NCBI RefSeq assembly: GCF_000425265.1
Contig: NZ_AUDC01000015.1
Span: 1-64,000 of the forward strand
Direction of reading: 5' to 3'
Source: Maridesulfovibrio zosterae DSM 11974
Lineage (GTDB): Bacteria > Desulfobacterota > Desulfovibrionia > Desulfovibrionales > Desulfovibrionaceae
Length of the DNA stretch: 64,000 nucleotides
The notes under the pieces are model-generated. The model saw only the letters and a list, made by a program, of their open reading frames with translations, was not told the origin of the DNA and did no database searches. Below are positions 47,994 to 55,604 of this stretch, piece after piece. Each line of letters opens with the position of its first letter. Positions within the stretch are counted from its first letter, which is position 1. A program made the position numbers and the translations under genes.

Positions 47994-48974
47994 TTGAGCG
48001 TTGCCGCAATATTAGCTAACCCAGCTTCCGGTAAAGATATTCGCCGTCTAGTGGCTCACGGCAGTGTTTTTGATAATCAGGAAAAAGTACGCATGGTACG
48101 GCGGTTGATTTTAGGTCTTGAGAGGGCTGGCGTAAAAAAGGTTCTCTACATGCCTGATTCATATGCAATAATTCCTCGTGCTCTCAATTCTATTTCTCCA
48201 TCCATTCAGGTTGAAGCGATAGAGATGCCCATCCGAAACAACCAGACAGATACAACCATTGCAGCAGGCATTATGGAGACACTGGGAGCCAAAAGCCTCA
48301 TTGTACTTGGAGGTGACGGAACCAGCCGTGTTACCTGTAAAGGGACATTATCCGTTCCTATTCTTCCGCTTTCAACAGGAACAAATAATGTCTTCCCCAT
48401 CATGTGCGAAGCTACTATTGCAGGACTTGCCGCAGGTCTTGTGGCCTGCGGCAGTCTACCAAAGGAAGAATGCTGCTATAAATCCTGTATGTTCGACATC
48501 TTACAAGATGACCGGCTAGTGGATATCGCTCTGGTTGATGTAGCTGTATACGATGATGTTTTTCTGGCCTCGAAAGCGGTCTGGCACATGGAGAAAGTTC
48601 CACAGCTTTTCCTGACAAGATGCAGCGCATCATCAATAGGACTCTCAGCCATTGGCGGTCAATTTCGGGAAATTCTTCCCGAAGAACCGTGCGGTATGTC
48701 TCTAAAGCTTGGAAAGTCAGCTTCTATAAAGGTTACTGCCCCTATAGCCCCGGGAATGTTCGCTGATGTCCCAGTTATTGATATGACAGAAATGGCTCCC
48801 GGAGAAATATTCCCCATTACTTCCACTTCCGGCCTCATTGCTGTTGACGGAGAACGGGAAATCGAGATCAAAGACAATAAATGTGCAGGCATACGACTCA
48901 ATACTGATGGACCAATGGTCATAGATGTGCAAAAAACAATGTCACTGGCTGGAAAGAAAGGTTTATTCCGTTAA
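47994..48974 (+). CDS. acoX: AcoX-like NAD kinase-fold protein
   Basis: A 326-residue protein with the ATP-NAD kinase motif LGGDGTSRVT (about residue 104) and PLSTGTNNVFP. It matches AcoX, a protein of unclear function encoded in many acetoin operons. It uses a TTG start, with GAGGG about eight bases upstream. The reaction has not been settled for the family. Confidence 0.82.
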   Translation: MSVAAILANPASGKDIRRLVAHGSVFDNQEKVRMVRRLILGLERAGVKKVLYMPDSYAIIPRALNSISPSIQVEAIEMPIRNNQTDTTIAAGIMETLGAKSLIVLGGDGTSRVTCKGTLSVPILPLSTGTNNVFPIMCEATIAGLAAGLVACGSLPKEECCYKSCMFDILQDDRLVDIALVDVAVYDDVFLASKAVWHMEKVPQLFLTRCSASSIGLSAIGGQFREILPEEPCGMSLKLGKSASIKVTAPIAPGMFADVPVIDMTEMAPGEIFPITSTSGLIAVDGEREIEIKDNKCAGIRLNTDGPMVIDVQKTMSLAGKKGLFR

Positions 48975-48994
48975 CTTTAATTAGAGGAAATAGC

Positions 48995-49303
48995 ATGAGC
49001 AATCCACTTAAAGCCGCTTTTATATTCGTTGCACCAGGCGGTGATCCCAAACAACATAGAAACTGGGTTATTACCGAAGGCGTAGAACTGCTTGCAATCG
49101 CTGTAAGTAATTATGATCAGGCTGAAGATTTGGCCCGTGAACTTGTTGAAAAAGAAGGCATCGCCGCTATTGAGCTTTGCGGAGGGTTCGGATCAGTCGG
49201 AACAGCACGAGTAGCTGCTGCCGTTGATGTCCCTGTAGGTGTAGTCCGTTTTGATATTCATCCTGGTTTAAACAACGTCAGCGGTGACAAACTGTTCAGC
49301 TGA
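48995..49303 (+). CDS. DUF6506-like small protein
   Basis: A 102-residue protein with IFVAPGGDPKQHR, AIELCGGFGSVGTARVAAA and VPVGVVRFDIHPGL, which I recognise as the DUF6506 type. The function is unknown. It is the last gene of the acetoin operon, preceded by TAGAGGAAA. Its glycine-rich Cys-containing core suggests a ligand pocket. Confidence 0.7.
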   Translation: MSNPLKAAFIFVAPGGDPKQHRNWVITEGVELLAIAVSNYDQAEDLARELVEKEGIAAIELCGGFGSVGTARVAAAVDVPVGVVRFDIHPGLNNVSGDKLFS

Positions 49304-49315
49304 TAAAACGCCGTC

Positions 49316-49350
49316 ACGCAAGAGCCGCACTGTAATGGGTGGCTCTGCGT
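49316..49350. terminator. Hairpin between convergent operons
   Basis: ACGCA-A-GAGCC pairs with GGCTCTGCGT as a 10-bp stem with one bulged A and a 14-base loop. It lies between the convergent DUF6506-like and thioesterase genes. No T-run is seen. Confidence 0.45.
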
Positions 49351-49366
49351 CCAGATAGTATCGTTG

Positions 49367-49759
49367 CTAAGAATCTGCCAAAATATGCTGTTTGGTAACA
49401 AAACAGGTAAACATTCCTGTAAATACAAGTTCATCACCGCAAAAGACTTCTACCTGAACGAGATGTTTGCGATCCTGAGGGGTTGTATCATTTGCTTTGG
49501 CTATTAAGGTATCAGTTATACGTGATGGTTTTAAAAAGCGGGTTTCAGCAGCACCTAAAACAACATTTGGGTGGTTTACTGCAAGCATTGCAGCATAATC
49601 AGCCAATCCGAATATAAAACCTCCGTGCACAAGACCGCTTTCATCAGCAGCCATGCAGTTACCACACTTCAAATGAACTTCACTGCATCCGTCTTTCACC
49701 ATGACAGGTTCCCCGCACAGTGAGCGGTCAATCTTCGCATGTGTCTTAATTTCTATCAT
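49367..49759 (-). CDS. Hotdog-fold thioesterase (PaaI-like)
   Basis: A 130-residue hotdog protein with the PaaI-type active region SGLVHGGFIFGLADYAAMLAVN. It probably hydrolyses acyl-CoA or aryl-CoA thioesters. It lies convergent to the acetoin operon and downstream of the AhpD-like gene, from which a strong terminator separates it. Confidence 0.8.
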   Translation of the reverse strand: MIEIKTHAKIDRSLCGEPVMVKDGCSEVHLKCGNCMAADESGLVHGGFIFGLADYAAMLAVNHPNVVLGAAETRFLKPSRITDTLIAKANDTTPQDRKHLVQVEVFCGDELVFTGMFTCFVTKQHILADS

Positions 49760-49793
49760 TAAATATCCCTGCTTATCAGTTTTATAGTACCTT

Positions 49794-49840
49794 AAAAAAT
49801 CAATTTCCGGGACAGAGAAAGACTTTTCTCCGCCCCGGAA
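49794..49840 (-). terminator. Intrinsic terminator of the AhpD-like gene
   Basis: On the minus strand 49840-49825 pairs with 49820-49805 over 16 bp with two G-U pairs and a 4-base loop. A run of six T follows (A at 49794-49799). Confidence 0.88.
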
Positions 49841-49861
49841 TAATACCCTACCCTCGCTGGA

Positions 49862-50188
49862 TTAATCAAACAGATCTTCCAGTTCGTCGAAAACATAATG
49901 CATATACATAACCTTAGGCGAACCGCCCATTGATATAGCCAGCATTGCAGCCTGCATAATTTCTTCCTTGGTGGCTCCATGACTGGCTGCACCTTGAATA
50001 TGCAGAGAAATACACATTTCGCACTGGGACATCATAGAACATGCAACGTGAATCAATTCCTGTGTCTTATGGTCAATTGGACCGTACTCGCTTATTTCCT
50101 TTGTAAAAGCCAGATACTTGGGAAAAACGTCACCGGCATTTTTCATCATCTTGGCCAAAGTCATTGAAGCTTTTTCTGCTGCATCCAT
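49862..50188 (-). CDS. Carboxymuconolactone decarboxylase/AhpD-like protein
   Basis: A 108-residue all-helical protein with the CMD/AhpD signature CEMCISLH (two Cys and a His, a possible redox-active pair). Such proteins act as peroxidase partners or decarboxylases. It stands between the acetoin operon and the iron locus. It has AGGAG upstream of its ATG on the minus strand. Confidence 0.85.
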   Translation of the reverse strand: MDAAEKASMTLAKMMKNAGDVFPKYLAFTKEISEYGPIDHKTQELIHVACSMMSQCEMCISLHIQGAASHGATKEEIMQAAMLAISMGGSPKVMYMHYVFDELEDLFD

Positions 50189-50312
50189 GAGTTAACTCCT
50201 ATGTTAAATGTTAAGATACTGCAATTAAGCAAGGAGTATGCCTCAGTGGCATTTATGGCTATTAGCCTGAATTAATCAGATAAATACAACAACAATACTC
50301 TAAAATCGGGAA

Positions 50313-50510
50313 TTATTGATGTTCAAGACCTGAACATTGATCGATAATCGAACACGCTTGCAATACCTGTTGCCGAATATGTCCATCATCCAGCTCACTA
50401 CAAAAGAGGACAGCTAGCAGCTTTAGCAATAAGGCAGCGAAAAGATTATCAGGATTCAACTCCTCCAGCGATATCAGCCTTGGCTTCTGCCACCATCCGC
50501 TCAACATCAC
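50313..50510 (-). CDS. Possible small coupled protein
   Basis: A frame that overlaps the end of the 50449-50676 gene by about 60 bases. Its last 48 residues (from a TTG at 50459, right at the stop of the preceding gene) have protein-like codon use and an amphipathic helical pattern (DNLFAALLLKLLAVLFC, then DDGHIRQQVLQACS). The start is uncertain: the upstream ATG at 50510 or the TTG. No family recognised. Confidence 0.35.
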   Translation of the reverse strand: MMLSGWWQKPRLISLEELNPDNLFAALLLKLLAVLFCSELDDGHIRQQVLQACSIIDQCSGLEHQ

Positions 50511-50676
50511 CTTTGGTCTTTGAATATTTCTGGCTGGCCCAATTTCCAGCTTTAACTGAAGACTTCACAACATTAGTCAAAGCCGGGCGCACGCCACCTG
50601 ACTTGTATACTGAATAGGCAGCTAACCCCACAATAGTTGCAGTGCCGGAAACAAATAAAAACCTTCCAAAACTCAT
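50449..50676 (-). CDS. Small membrane protein of the iron locus
   Basis: A 75-residue protein with one N-terminal membrane helix (about 5-25) and a lysine-rich amphipathic tail (VKSSVKAGNWASQKYSKTKGDVERMV). The plan resembles the protein at 55227-55547: a glycine/alanine-rich helix followed by a charged helix. AGGAG lies upstream. It lies 93 bases downstream of the Fur-type gene on the same strand, so they may form an operon. Confidence 0.65.
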   Translation of the reverse strand: MSFGRFLFVSGTATIVGLAAYSVYKSGGVRPALTNVVKSSVKAGNWASQKYSKTKGDVERMVAEAKADIAGGVES

Positions 50677-50769
50677 ACTTTACTCCTGTATTTAAATTAA
50701 AGCAGTAGAATATCCAACGCCTGCCGACGCATCAAACATTGCAAGTGATAATAATATTCTTTTGCAAAG

Positions 50770-51207
50770 CTATGGCTTTCTGCAATCGGAACATATTCCA
50801 AACAAAATCATCTTATGACGCTTAAGTGAAAAACCGTGTCTTGCCCCCATTACTCTCTGCAGCTCTTCAATATCTTTATCTACAACATCAACCTTCTTCC
50901 CGCACTGAATGCAGACAAGATGATCATGATGCTGCTTCCGTCCACAGCATTCGAAACGAACAACACCATCACCAAAATCCATCGGCTCGGCGATCCGGCT
51001 CTCCACTAACAACTTAATAGTTCTGTAAACAGTTGCAGAGCTGATTGTGGAGTCACGCTCACGGACTTTCATATACAGCTCCTCACTGGAATAATGTCCT
51101 ACCATTTCCAGAAAGACCTCTAAAACAACTCTGCGCTGTTCAGTCGCTACCATTTTATTTTTTGACAAATATTCTAAGAAAAGATGCTGGGGGCTTAACA
51201 TTTCCAT
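50770..51207 (-). CDS. Fur-family metalloregulator
   Basis: A 145-residue Fur-type repressor. The winged helix contains SSATVYRTIKLLVESRIAEP. The regulatory metal site is HHDHLVCIQCGKKVD, and CSDC near the end completes a structural zinc site with the earlier CxxC. Whether it is Fur, PerR or Zur cannot be decided by eye; the iron-related neighbours favour Fur. It is divergent from the MamC-like gene with two Fur-like boxes between. Confidence 0.9.
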   Translation of the reverse strand: MEMLSPQHLFLEYLSKNKMVATEQRRVVLEVFLEMVGHYSSEELYMKVRERDSTISSATVYRTIKLLVESRIAEPMDFGDGVVRFECCGRKQHHDHLVCIQCGKKVDVVDKDIEELQRVMGARHGFSLKRHKMILFGICSDCRKP

Positions 51208-51242
51208 ATAGAGTGCCGAACCTTTTTATTTGATTTTGAAAT

Positions 51243-51257
51243 TGATGGTTATTCTCA
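51243..51257. promoter_or_regulatory. Fur-like box 1
   Basis: TGATGGTTATTCTCA matches the 7-1-7 Fur consensus (TGATAAT-N-ATTATCA) at 11 of 14 positions. Confidence 0.6.
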
Positions 51258-51259
51258 AA

Positions 51260-51274
51260 TGATAATAAATGTCA
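51260..51274. promoter_or_regulatory. Fur-like box 2
   Basis: TGATAATAAATGTCA matches the 7-1-7 Fur consensus at 12 of 14 positions, with a perfect left half. It is centred 17 bases from box 1, between the divergent Fur-type and MamC-like genes. Confidence 0.68.
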
Positions 51275-51413
51275 ACTTTAAATTAAAACGAATGACACAA
51301 ATAAAGACTGCAATTGAAACTCAATAGTAGTGTTTTTCAAAAATATGCAAACGGAGTAATCAAACAAATAAAGTGAGCAAAACTTAGATTTCATCAAAAC
51401 AAGGAGATTAATT

Positions 51414-51758
51414 ATGACAACAACTACAAGACTTCTTCCAATTGTTACCGCCTCAGCCGCAGCCACAGGAGCCTTAGTAGGCGGAACAGTCGCAGCTGTC
51501 AGAGGTACAATTGCAGTAAAAGAAGGCAAAATGACCTCTTGTGAAGCCGCAAAAGCTGTAGCAACTGAATCTGCAGGAACTGGCTTGGCAACAGCAGCAG
51601 GTGTCGCGGTGACCGGTTTTATGGGGATAGGAGGTTTAGCCGGACTTATTGGTTTTACGGTAATAGCTACCGGGGCTAAGATTGTCTGGGATAAAGCAAT
51701 TCCTTCCTTTGCAGGTGCAAGTAAAAATTCCGCTCTAGAATGCTGCACGGAAAAATAA
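51414..51758 (+). CDS. MamC (Mms13)-like membrane protein
   Basis: A 114-residue protein with two glycine/alanine-rich membrane helices (about 7-29 and 58-92) joined by a 28-residue polar loop. From memory it matches magnetosome protein MamC over almost its length. Shared points are GALVGG at residues 19-24, KE in the loop, T-x-x-EAA at 41-46, a loop Glu, GLATA at 57-61 and a late A-K-x-x-W-D. In MamC the loop faces the crystal and affects magnetite size. AAGGAG lies upstream, and the gene has its own terminator. It is a cysteine-ended variant (CC near the C-terminus). Confidence 0.75.
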   Translation: MTTTTRLLPIVTASAAATGALVGGTVAAVRGTIAVKEGKMTSCEAAKAVATESAGTGLATAAGVAVTGFMGIGGLAGLIGFTVIATGAKIVWDKAIPSFAGASKNSALECCTEK

Positions 51759-51797
51759 TTTTTCTTGATCTTATTATTTTCATTTATACATTAGCCG

Positions 51798-51834
51798 ACC
51801 GCACTGTTTTCATACAGTGCGGTTTTAAATTTTG
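51798..51834 (+). terminator. Intrinsic terminator after the MamC-like gene
   Basis: Perfect 10-bp arms at 51798-51807 and 51814-51823 around a 6-base loop, with TTTT and further T after the stem. Confidence 0.88.
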
Positions 51835-51925
51835 AGCTGATTTCTTATATTTTAGGCTAATTTTTGAGTCCTGGACACCTGTCCTTCATATAAAATGAAG
51901 CATTGTAATTAAAATCAACTTTTCG

Positions 51926-51954
51926 TTGACAAAGGCATTTTGCATTTGTATTTA
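51926..51954 (+). promoter_or_regulatory. Sigma-70 promoter of the P-type ATPase operon
   Basis: TTGACA at 51926-51931 and TATTTA at 51949-51954 are spaced by 17 bases. The first coding start lies about 40-75 bases downstream. A GGACA-N2-TGTCC palindrome at 51873-51884 sits about 45 bases upstream and could bind a regulator. Confidence 0.65.
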
Positions 51955-52030
51955 GCTTTTTCAACGACATTGAGATTCAGTATCATTTTCAACTTTGTTA
52001 TTAAAAATTCCAGATAATCAGGATTTTCAA

Positions 52031-54223
52031 GTGCAGAAAAAGCCCAAAAAAGCCCGTATAAAGCATTCAATACCGGGAAGAATCAGATACAAAATACCGG
52101 AACTTAAAAAAAACAGCCTACTATGTGCCACGATTAAAGGAGACCTTGAACGCTTTGATACTATCAACCAAATTCGTACTAATGAAAAATGTGCCAGCCT
52201 TATTATTTACTACAGCACAGATACAATCTCTCCCGAAAATCTAACCAAAATAGTTTCTGAATTGCTCATTGCCAAGACAAAAAGACTCTGTCCCATAGAA
52301 AATAAATGCAGTTGTCCTCAAGTAAGCAATACACTGAAATATTTCTCATTTATATCAGCTGTGGGAGGAGCGGTACTAGTAAGTGAATCCATGCTGGGAA
52401 TCACCGTTGCCCAGAATTTTTTCAGTCCACTTGGACTAATTACAGTGCTTGCAGCAATACCGCTCATAAAAGACGCCATCAAAAATGTTCGGGCTAAGAA
52501 ATTTGGGCTTGAAGGAATTCTGGCTGGAGGAATCATTGCAGCAGTTGTTGCAGGTGAGGCCATGACGGCCTTTGAAATTATGTGGATCAATGCAGGAGCA
52601 GACCTTTTAACAGCATGGATAACCGAAAGATCCCGCCAAGCGATCTCAGGTATTCTGGATAATACGACTCATCATACCTTCGTCCTCAAAGATGGCGTTG
52701 AAATTGAAATCGAAATCGCCGACCTGCAAAAAGACGATGTAGTAGTTCTTCATACCGGAGAAAAAGTCTGTGTCGATGGCGTAATAGTCGATGGACAAGG
52801 GCTGATTAATGAGGCTCCAATAACTGGACGTGCTGATTTTATACATAAAAAGATCGAAGACAAAGTTTTTGCCGGAACATTTGTCCGTGAAGGAGTCATC
52901 TACGTAAAGGCTGAAGAAGTTGGTGACAAAACATACCTTTCCAGAATTCTACATAAAGTTGAGGATTCTCTTGAGAATAAAACTGACATTGAATCCACCG
53001 CTGACAAACTATCTGTGCGCCTTGTTAAAATAGGTCTGGGAGCAACAATAGGAACACTCATACTTACGGCTGACCCGTGGCGGGCTTTCACCGTTCTTCT
53101 GGTCATGGCCTGCCCCTGCGCAACAGTACTTTCGGCCTCCACTCCCATCAGCGCTGCAATCAATACCGCTGCACGGCATAATATTCTCATTAAAGGAGGA
53201 AGATATCTTGAAGAGGTAGGACGCTGTAACATTGCCTGCTTTGATAAAACAGGAACACTTACTGGCAACGAGCCCAGCCTTGAAGCAGTTCATACTATTG
53301 AAGGAGTTCAGGAAAGAGAAATTCTAACCTACGCTTTTTCAGTTGAAACTCATAACCATCATCCTCTGGCTCAAGCTATCAAGACTGAAGCTGACAACCG
53401 TAAACTAGATCCTCTACCACACACGGTATGTGAATATTTTCTTGGCAAAGGGATGCGGGCTGAACTCAATAGCCAGTCGGGTAAAAATATCGAAATTCTA
53501 GTAGGTAATAAGAAACTTGCAGAACAATTTAATGTCCGCATCGGCTCACTCAGCAGACAGGTCAGTACACTGAAACGTAAAGGTCTGACAGTTCTATATG
53601 TGATCAAGGATAAAGAAACTATCGGCCTGCTCGCTTTTGCCAACACTGTTCGCAAGGAGTCGGCAATGGTCCTGAGCTCCCTTGAAAAAGGCGGTATCGA
53701 CAGGACTGTTCTGGTTACCGGAGATGAACCTGCAACAGCAACCCAACTTGCTCAGCTTTTAAACATAAATGAAATTCACGCTTCAGCCATGCCTGAAGAA
53801 AAAGCGGAACTGGTTAAGTCTCTGCAGGATGGAAACAACAGAGTCATGATGGTTGGGGACGGTATTAACGATGCTCTGGCCCTTGCTCAAGCTGATATTG
53901 GAATCGCCATGGGTACGGGTGGAGCTGAAGTAGCAGTTGAAGCTGCTGACATCGCCTTAATCGATGATAACTTAGCCGGTATTGTTTATGTGCAAAAACT
54001 TAGCCAGGATACCGTAAAAATAGCCTATCAAAATTTCTGGCTGGCAACAGGATCTAATCTTGCCGGTGTTGTTATGGGGGCTACCGGATTCCTAAGCCCG
54101 GTTATGGCTGGAATGCTACACATTCTGCATACAATCGGAGTAATTGCCAACTCATCAAGACTTTTAACCAACACCCCGCAGCCTCTCGAACTGAAATCAG
54201 GAAAAATACATGAACTTTCATAA
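52031..54223 (+). CDS. P1B-type metal-transporting ATPase (CPC type)
   Basis: A 730-residue heavy-metal P-type ATPase. The N-terminus has the motif HSIPGRIR inside an HMA-like domain (about 10-75). The membrane metal motif is CPC (Cys361-Pro-Cys363). The phosphorylation motif DKTGTLTG has Asp405, followed by the HP region NHHPLAQAI and the hinge GDGINDALALAQADIGIAMG. GTG 52031 follows ATCAGGA; a TTG at 51995 would add 12 residues. It is the first gene of a seven-gene operon. The metal is unknown. Confidence 0.85.
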   Translation: MQKKPKKARIKHSIPGRIRYKIPELKKNSLLCATIKGDLERFDTINQIRTNEKCASLIIYYSTDTISPENLTKIVSELLIAKTKRLCPIENKCSCPQVSNTLKYFSFISAVGGAVLVSESMLGITVAQNFFSPLGLITVLAAIPLIKDAIKNVRAKKFGLEGILAGGIIAAVVAGEAMTAFEIMWINAGADLLTAWITERSRQAISGILDNTTHHTFVLKDGVEIEIEIADLQKDDVVVLHTGEKVCVDGVIVDGQGLINEAPITGRADFIHKKIEDKVFAGTFVREGVIYVKAEEVGDKTYLSRILHKVEDSLENKTDIESTADKLSVRLVKIGLGATIGTLILTADPWRAFTVLLVMACPCATVLSASTPISAAINTAARHNILIKGGRYLEEVGRCNIACFDKTGTLTGNEPSLEAVHTIEGVQEREILTYAFSVETHNHHPLAQAIKTEADNRKLDPLPHTVCEYFLGKGMRAELNSQSGKNIEILVGNKKLAEQFNVRIGSLSRQVSTLKRKGLTVLYVIKDKETIGLLAFANTVRKESAMVLSSLEKGGIDRTVLVTGDEPATATQLAQLLNINEIHASAMPEEKAELVKSLQDGNNRVMMVGDGINDALALAQADIGIAMGTGGAEVAVEAADIALIDDNLAGIVYVQKLSQDTVKIAYQNFWLATGSNLAGVVMGATGFLSPVMAGMLHILHTIGVIANSSRLLTNTPQPLELKSGKIHELS

Positions 54224-54527
54224 AATAGTTGATCTGGAAAAATATCTGGATGTGGCTCACCACGTTCCAGGCCGTATCAGAGTAAAATTCAGTCCTCTAA
54301 TCCTTACTAAGCCGGCAGCCATTTGTGCCATGCGTGAGCACTCTGAACTGCCTGCAGCAATCTTCAATGCACGCGTAAACATGGCGGCTCGCTCGGTTGT
54401 AATAGAATATGATTCCGAAGCAATCCTGCCAGATGTAATTGAGGAACTTATCCAAGGTACGGATAAAAAGAAAAAAGCCCAAATCATCAGTGATCTGTAT
54501 GGAAAACTGATGAGTCAGACCTCATAA
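54210..54527 (+). CDS. Small HMA-like protein with an HxxPGRIR motif
   Basis: A 105-residue soluble protein that starts inside the end of the ATPase gene (14-base overlap). It carries HHVPGRIRVKFSP (about residues 17-29), followed by a ferredoxin-like beta-alpha-beta pattern (ARVNMAARSVVIEYDSEAI). It looks like a free copy of the ATPase N-terminal domain without the metal-binding CxxC of classical HMA domains. A partner or docking module for the ATPase is inferred. Confidence 0.7.
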   Translation: MNFHKIVDLEKYLDVAHHVPGRIRVKFSPLILTKPAAICAMREHSELPAAIFNARVNMAARSVVIEYDSEAILPDVIEELIQGTDKKKKAQIISDLYGKLMSQTS

Positions 54528-54557
54528 AACACACCAAAACCCAAAAAGGAGCTAATA

Positions 54558-55214
54558 ATGTCGACCGAACACACTGAAACAGAATCCCCCCAGCAGCCTA
54601 ACATGGAACAGCCTGCCATGGGACCGGACATGGGCCAACCACATTTTTCATACACGACACCCGGTGATCCATATCAGGGCGCACCTGTTTCAGGATATGT
54701 GCAGACGGACATATACGGGCAGCCCATGCAGCAACCTGTTCAGCCTGCACCTCAGATGATGCAGCAGCCCATATATGGTCAACCCATTTATGGACAACCT
54801 GTTTATGGGCAACCTGTTTATGGGCAACCTGTTTATGGGCAGCCGGTGTACGGACAAATTTATCAGCAGCCAATGCAACAACCAGTTCAGCAACCTCCTC
54901 TTACAGCTCCAAATGCTGCACCTACTATAGCAGAAAATCAGGTTAAACAATTTGTTGATCTAGTAAAAGACACTGCCGACGGCAATGCAGATCCATCAAG
55001 CTTCTTAAATTTTTTCAACGGGATTGATGACAGTTTCTGGAAAGGATTACTTGTCGGAGCAGGCATAACTTTCGCCTGCACCAGCAAAACAGTCCGGTCT
55101 ATATTCACCTCTGGAAAATCCGATGAATTTTCAGCTGAAGAGGCTGAAAGACTTGAAGATCTAAAAGCAGAACAGGAATACAAAGCCGCTCAGGCAGCGA
55201 AAGAAGAAAAATAA
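54558..55214 (+). CDS. YGQP-repeat membrane-anchored protein
   Basis: A 218-residue protein in three parts. The N-terminal 120 residues are low complexity, rich in Pro, Gln, Met and Tyr, with six tandem (I/V)YGQ(P/I) repeats at residues 72-101. The middle is a short helical region (EIENQVKQFVDLVKDT-like, with IAENQVKQFVDLVKD). A glycine-rich hydrophobic helix follows at about 160-176 (WKGLLVGAGITFACTSKTV) with an acidic/basic helical tail. Such a plan suits a scaffold or self-associating protein at a membrane. AAGGAG lies upstream. The function is unknown. Confidence 0.7.
   Translation: MSTEHTETESPQQPNMEQPAMGPDMGQPHFSYTTPGDPYQGAPVSGYVQTDIYGQPMQQPVQPAPQMMQQPIYGQPIYGQPVYGQPVYGQPVYGQPVYGQIYQQPMQQPVQQPPLTAPNAAPTIAENQVKQFVDLVKDTADGNADPSSFLNFFNGIDDSFWKGLLVGAGITFACTSKTVRSIFTSGKSDEFSAEEAERLEDLKAEQEYKAAQAAKEEK
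54771..54860 (+). repeat. Six 15-base coding repeats
   Basis: Six 15-base units encode (I/V)-Y-G-Q-(P/I). Units 3 and 4 are identical in DNA, and unit 5 differs only in the last codons, so the array has expanded or been homogenised recently. Confidence 0.9.
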
Positions 55215-55226
55215 GGAGTAATTACC

Positions 55227-55547
55227 ATGTCAGATTACAATAATGACTACACATATTATTATCAGGACCCCAGACTTATTGCAGCCCAGCAACAGGTGGA
55301 TGCGTCAACACAGGTACAACCTGCTGCGCAGCCATCCCCTGTTAAAAGCTGGGTAAATGTTACTGATTCACGTTATCTGAAAGGTTTTGCGGTCGGGGCT
55401 GCTGTTGCCTTTGCTGCTTCAAATCCAACAGTTCAAAAAGCAGTTGTATCCGGTTCTGTAAAACTCTGGACTGCACTTCAAGGCGGTATAGAAGAAGCTA
55501 AAGAAAAACTTCAGGACATCAAGGCCGAAGTTAATCATTCTGAATAA
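55227..55547 (+). CDS. Small membrane-anchored protein of the iron locus
   Basis: A 106-residue protein with a Tyr/Asp/Gln-rich start (DYNNDYTYYYQDPRL), one glycine/alanine helix (about 52-75: LKGFAVGAAVAFAASNPTVQKA) and an amphipathic charged tail (EEAKEKLQDIKAEV). Its helix and the phrase K-G-x-x-V-G-A resemble the preceding gene's C-terminus and the small protein at 50449-50676, so the three look like one family of anchors. AAGGAG lies upstream. Confidence 0.7.
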   Translation: MSDYNNDYTYYYQDPRLIAAQQQVDASTQVQPAAQPSPVKSWVNVTDSRYLKGFAVGAAVAFAASNPTVQKAVVSGSVKLWTALQGGIEEAKEKLQDIKAEVNHSE

Positions 55548-55563
55548 TCACAATTATTACTGC

Positions 55564-55594
55564 AATCCGGTTCAGATCTATGCTGAACCGGATT
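55564..55594 (+). promoter_or_regulatory. Hairpin just before the next start codon
   Basis: Perfect 12-bp arms at 55564-55575 and 55583-55594 with a 7-base loop end 10 bases before the ATG at 55605, where a ribosome binding site should be. No T-run follows. It may control translation of the two-helix protein. Confidence 0.6.
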
Positions 55595-55604
55595 GATATA
55601 AAAA

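Noticed and set aside
54771-54860. Tandem repeats considered as a CRISPR-like array
   Set aside because: The units are contiguous, 15 bases long, in frame and encode YGQP; there are no spacers.
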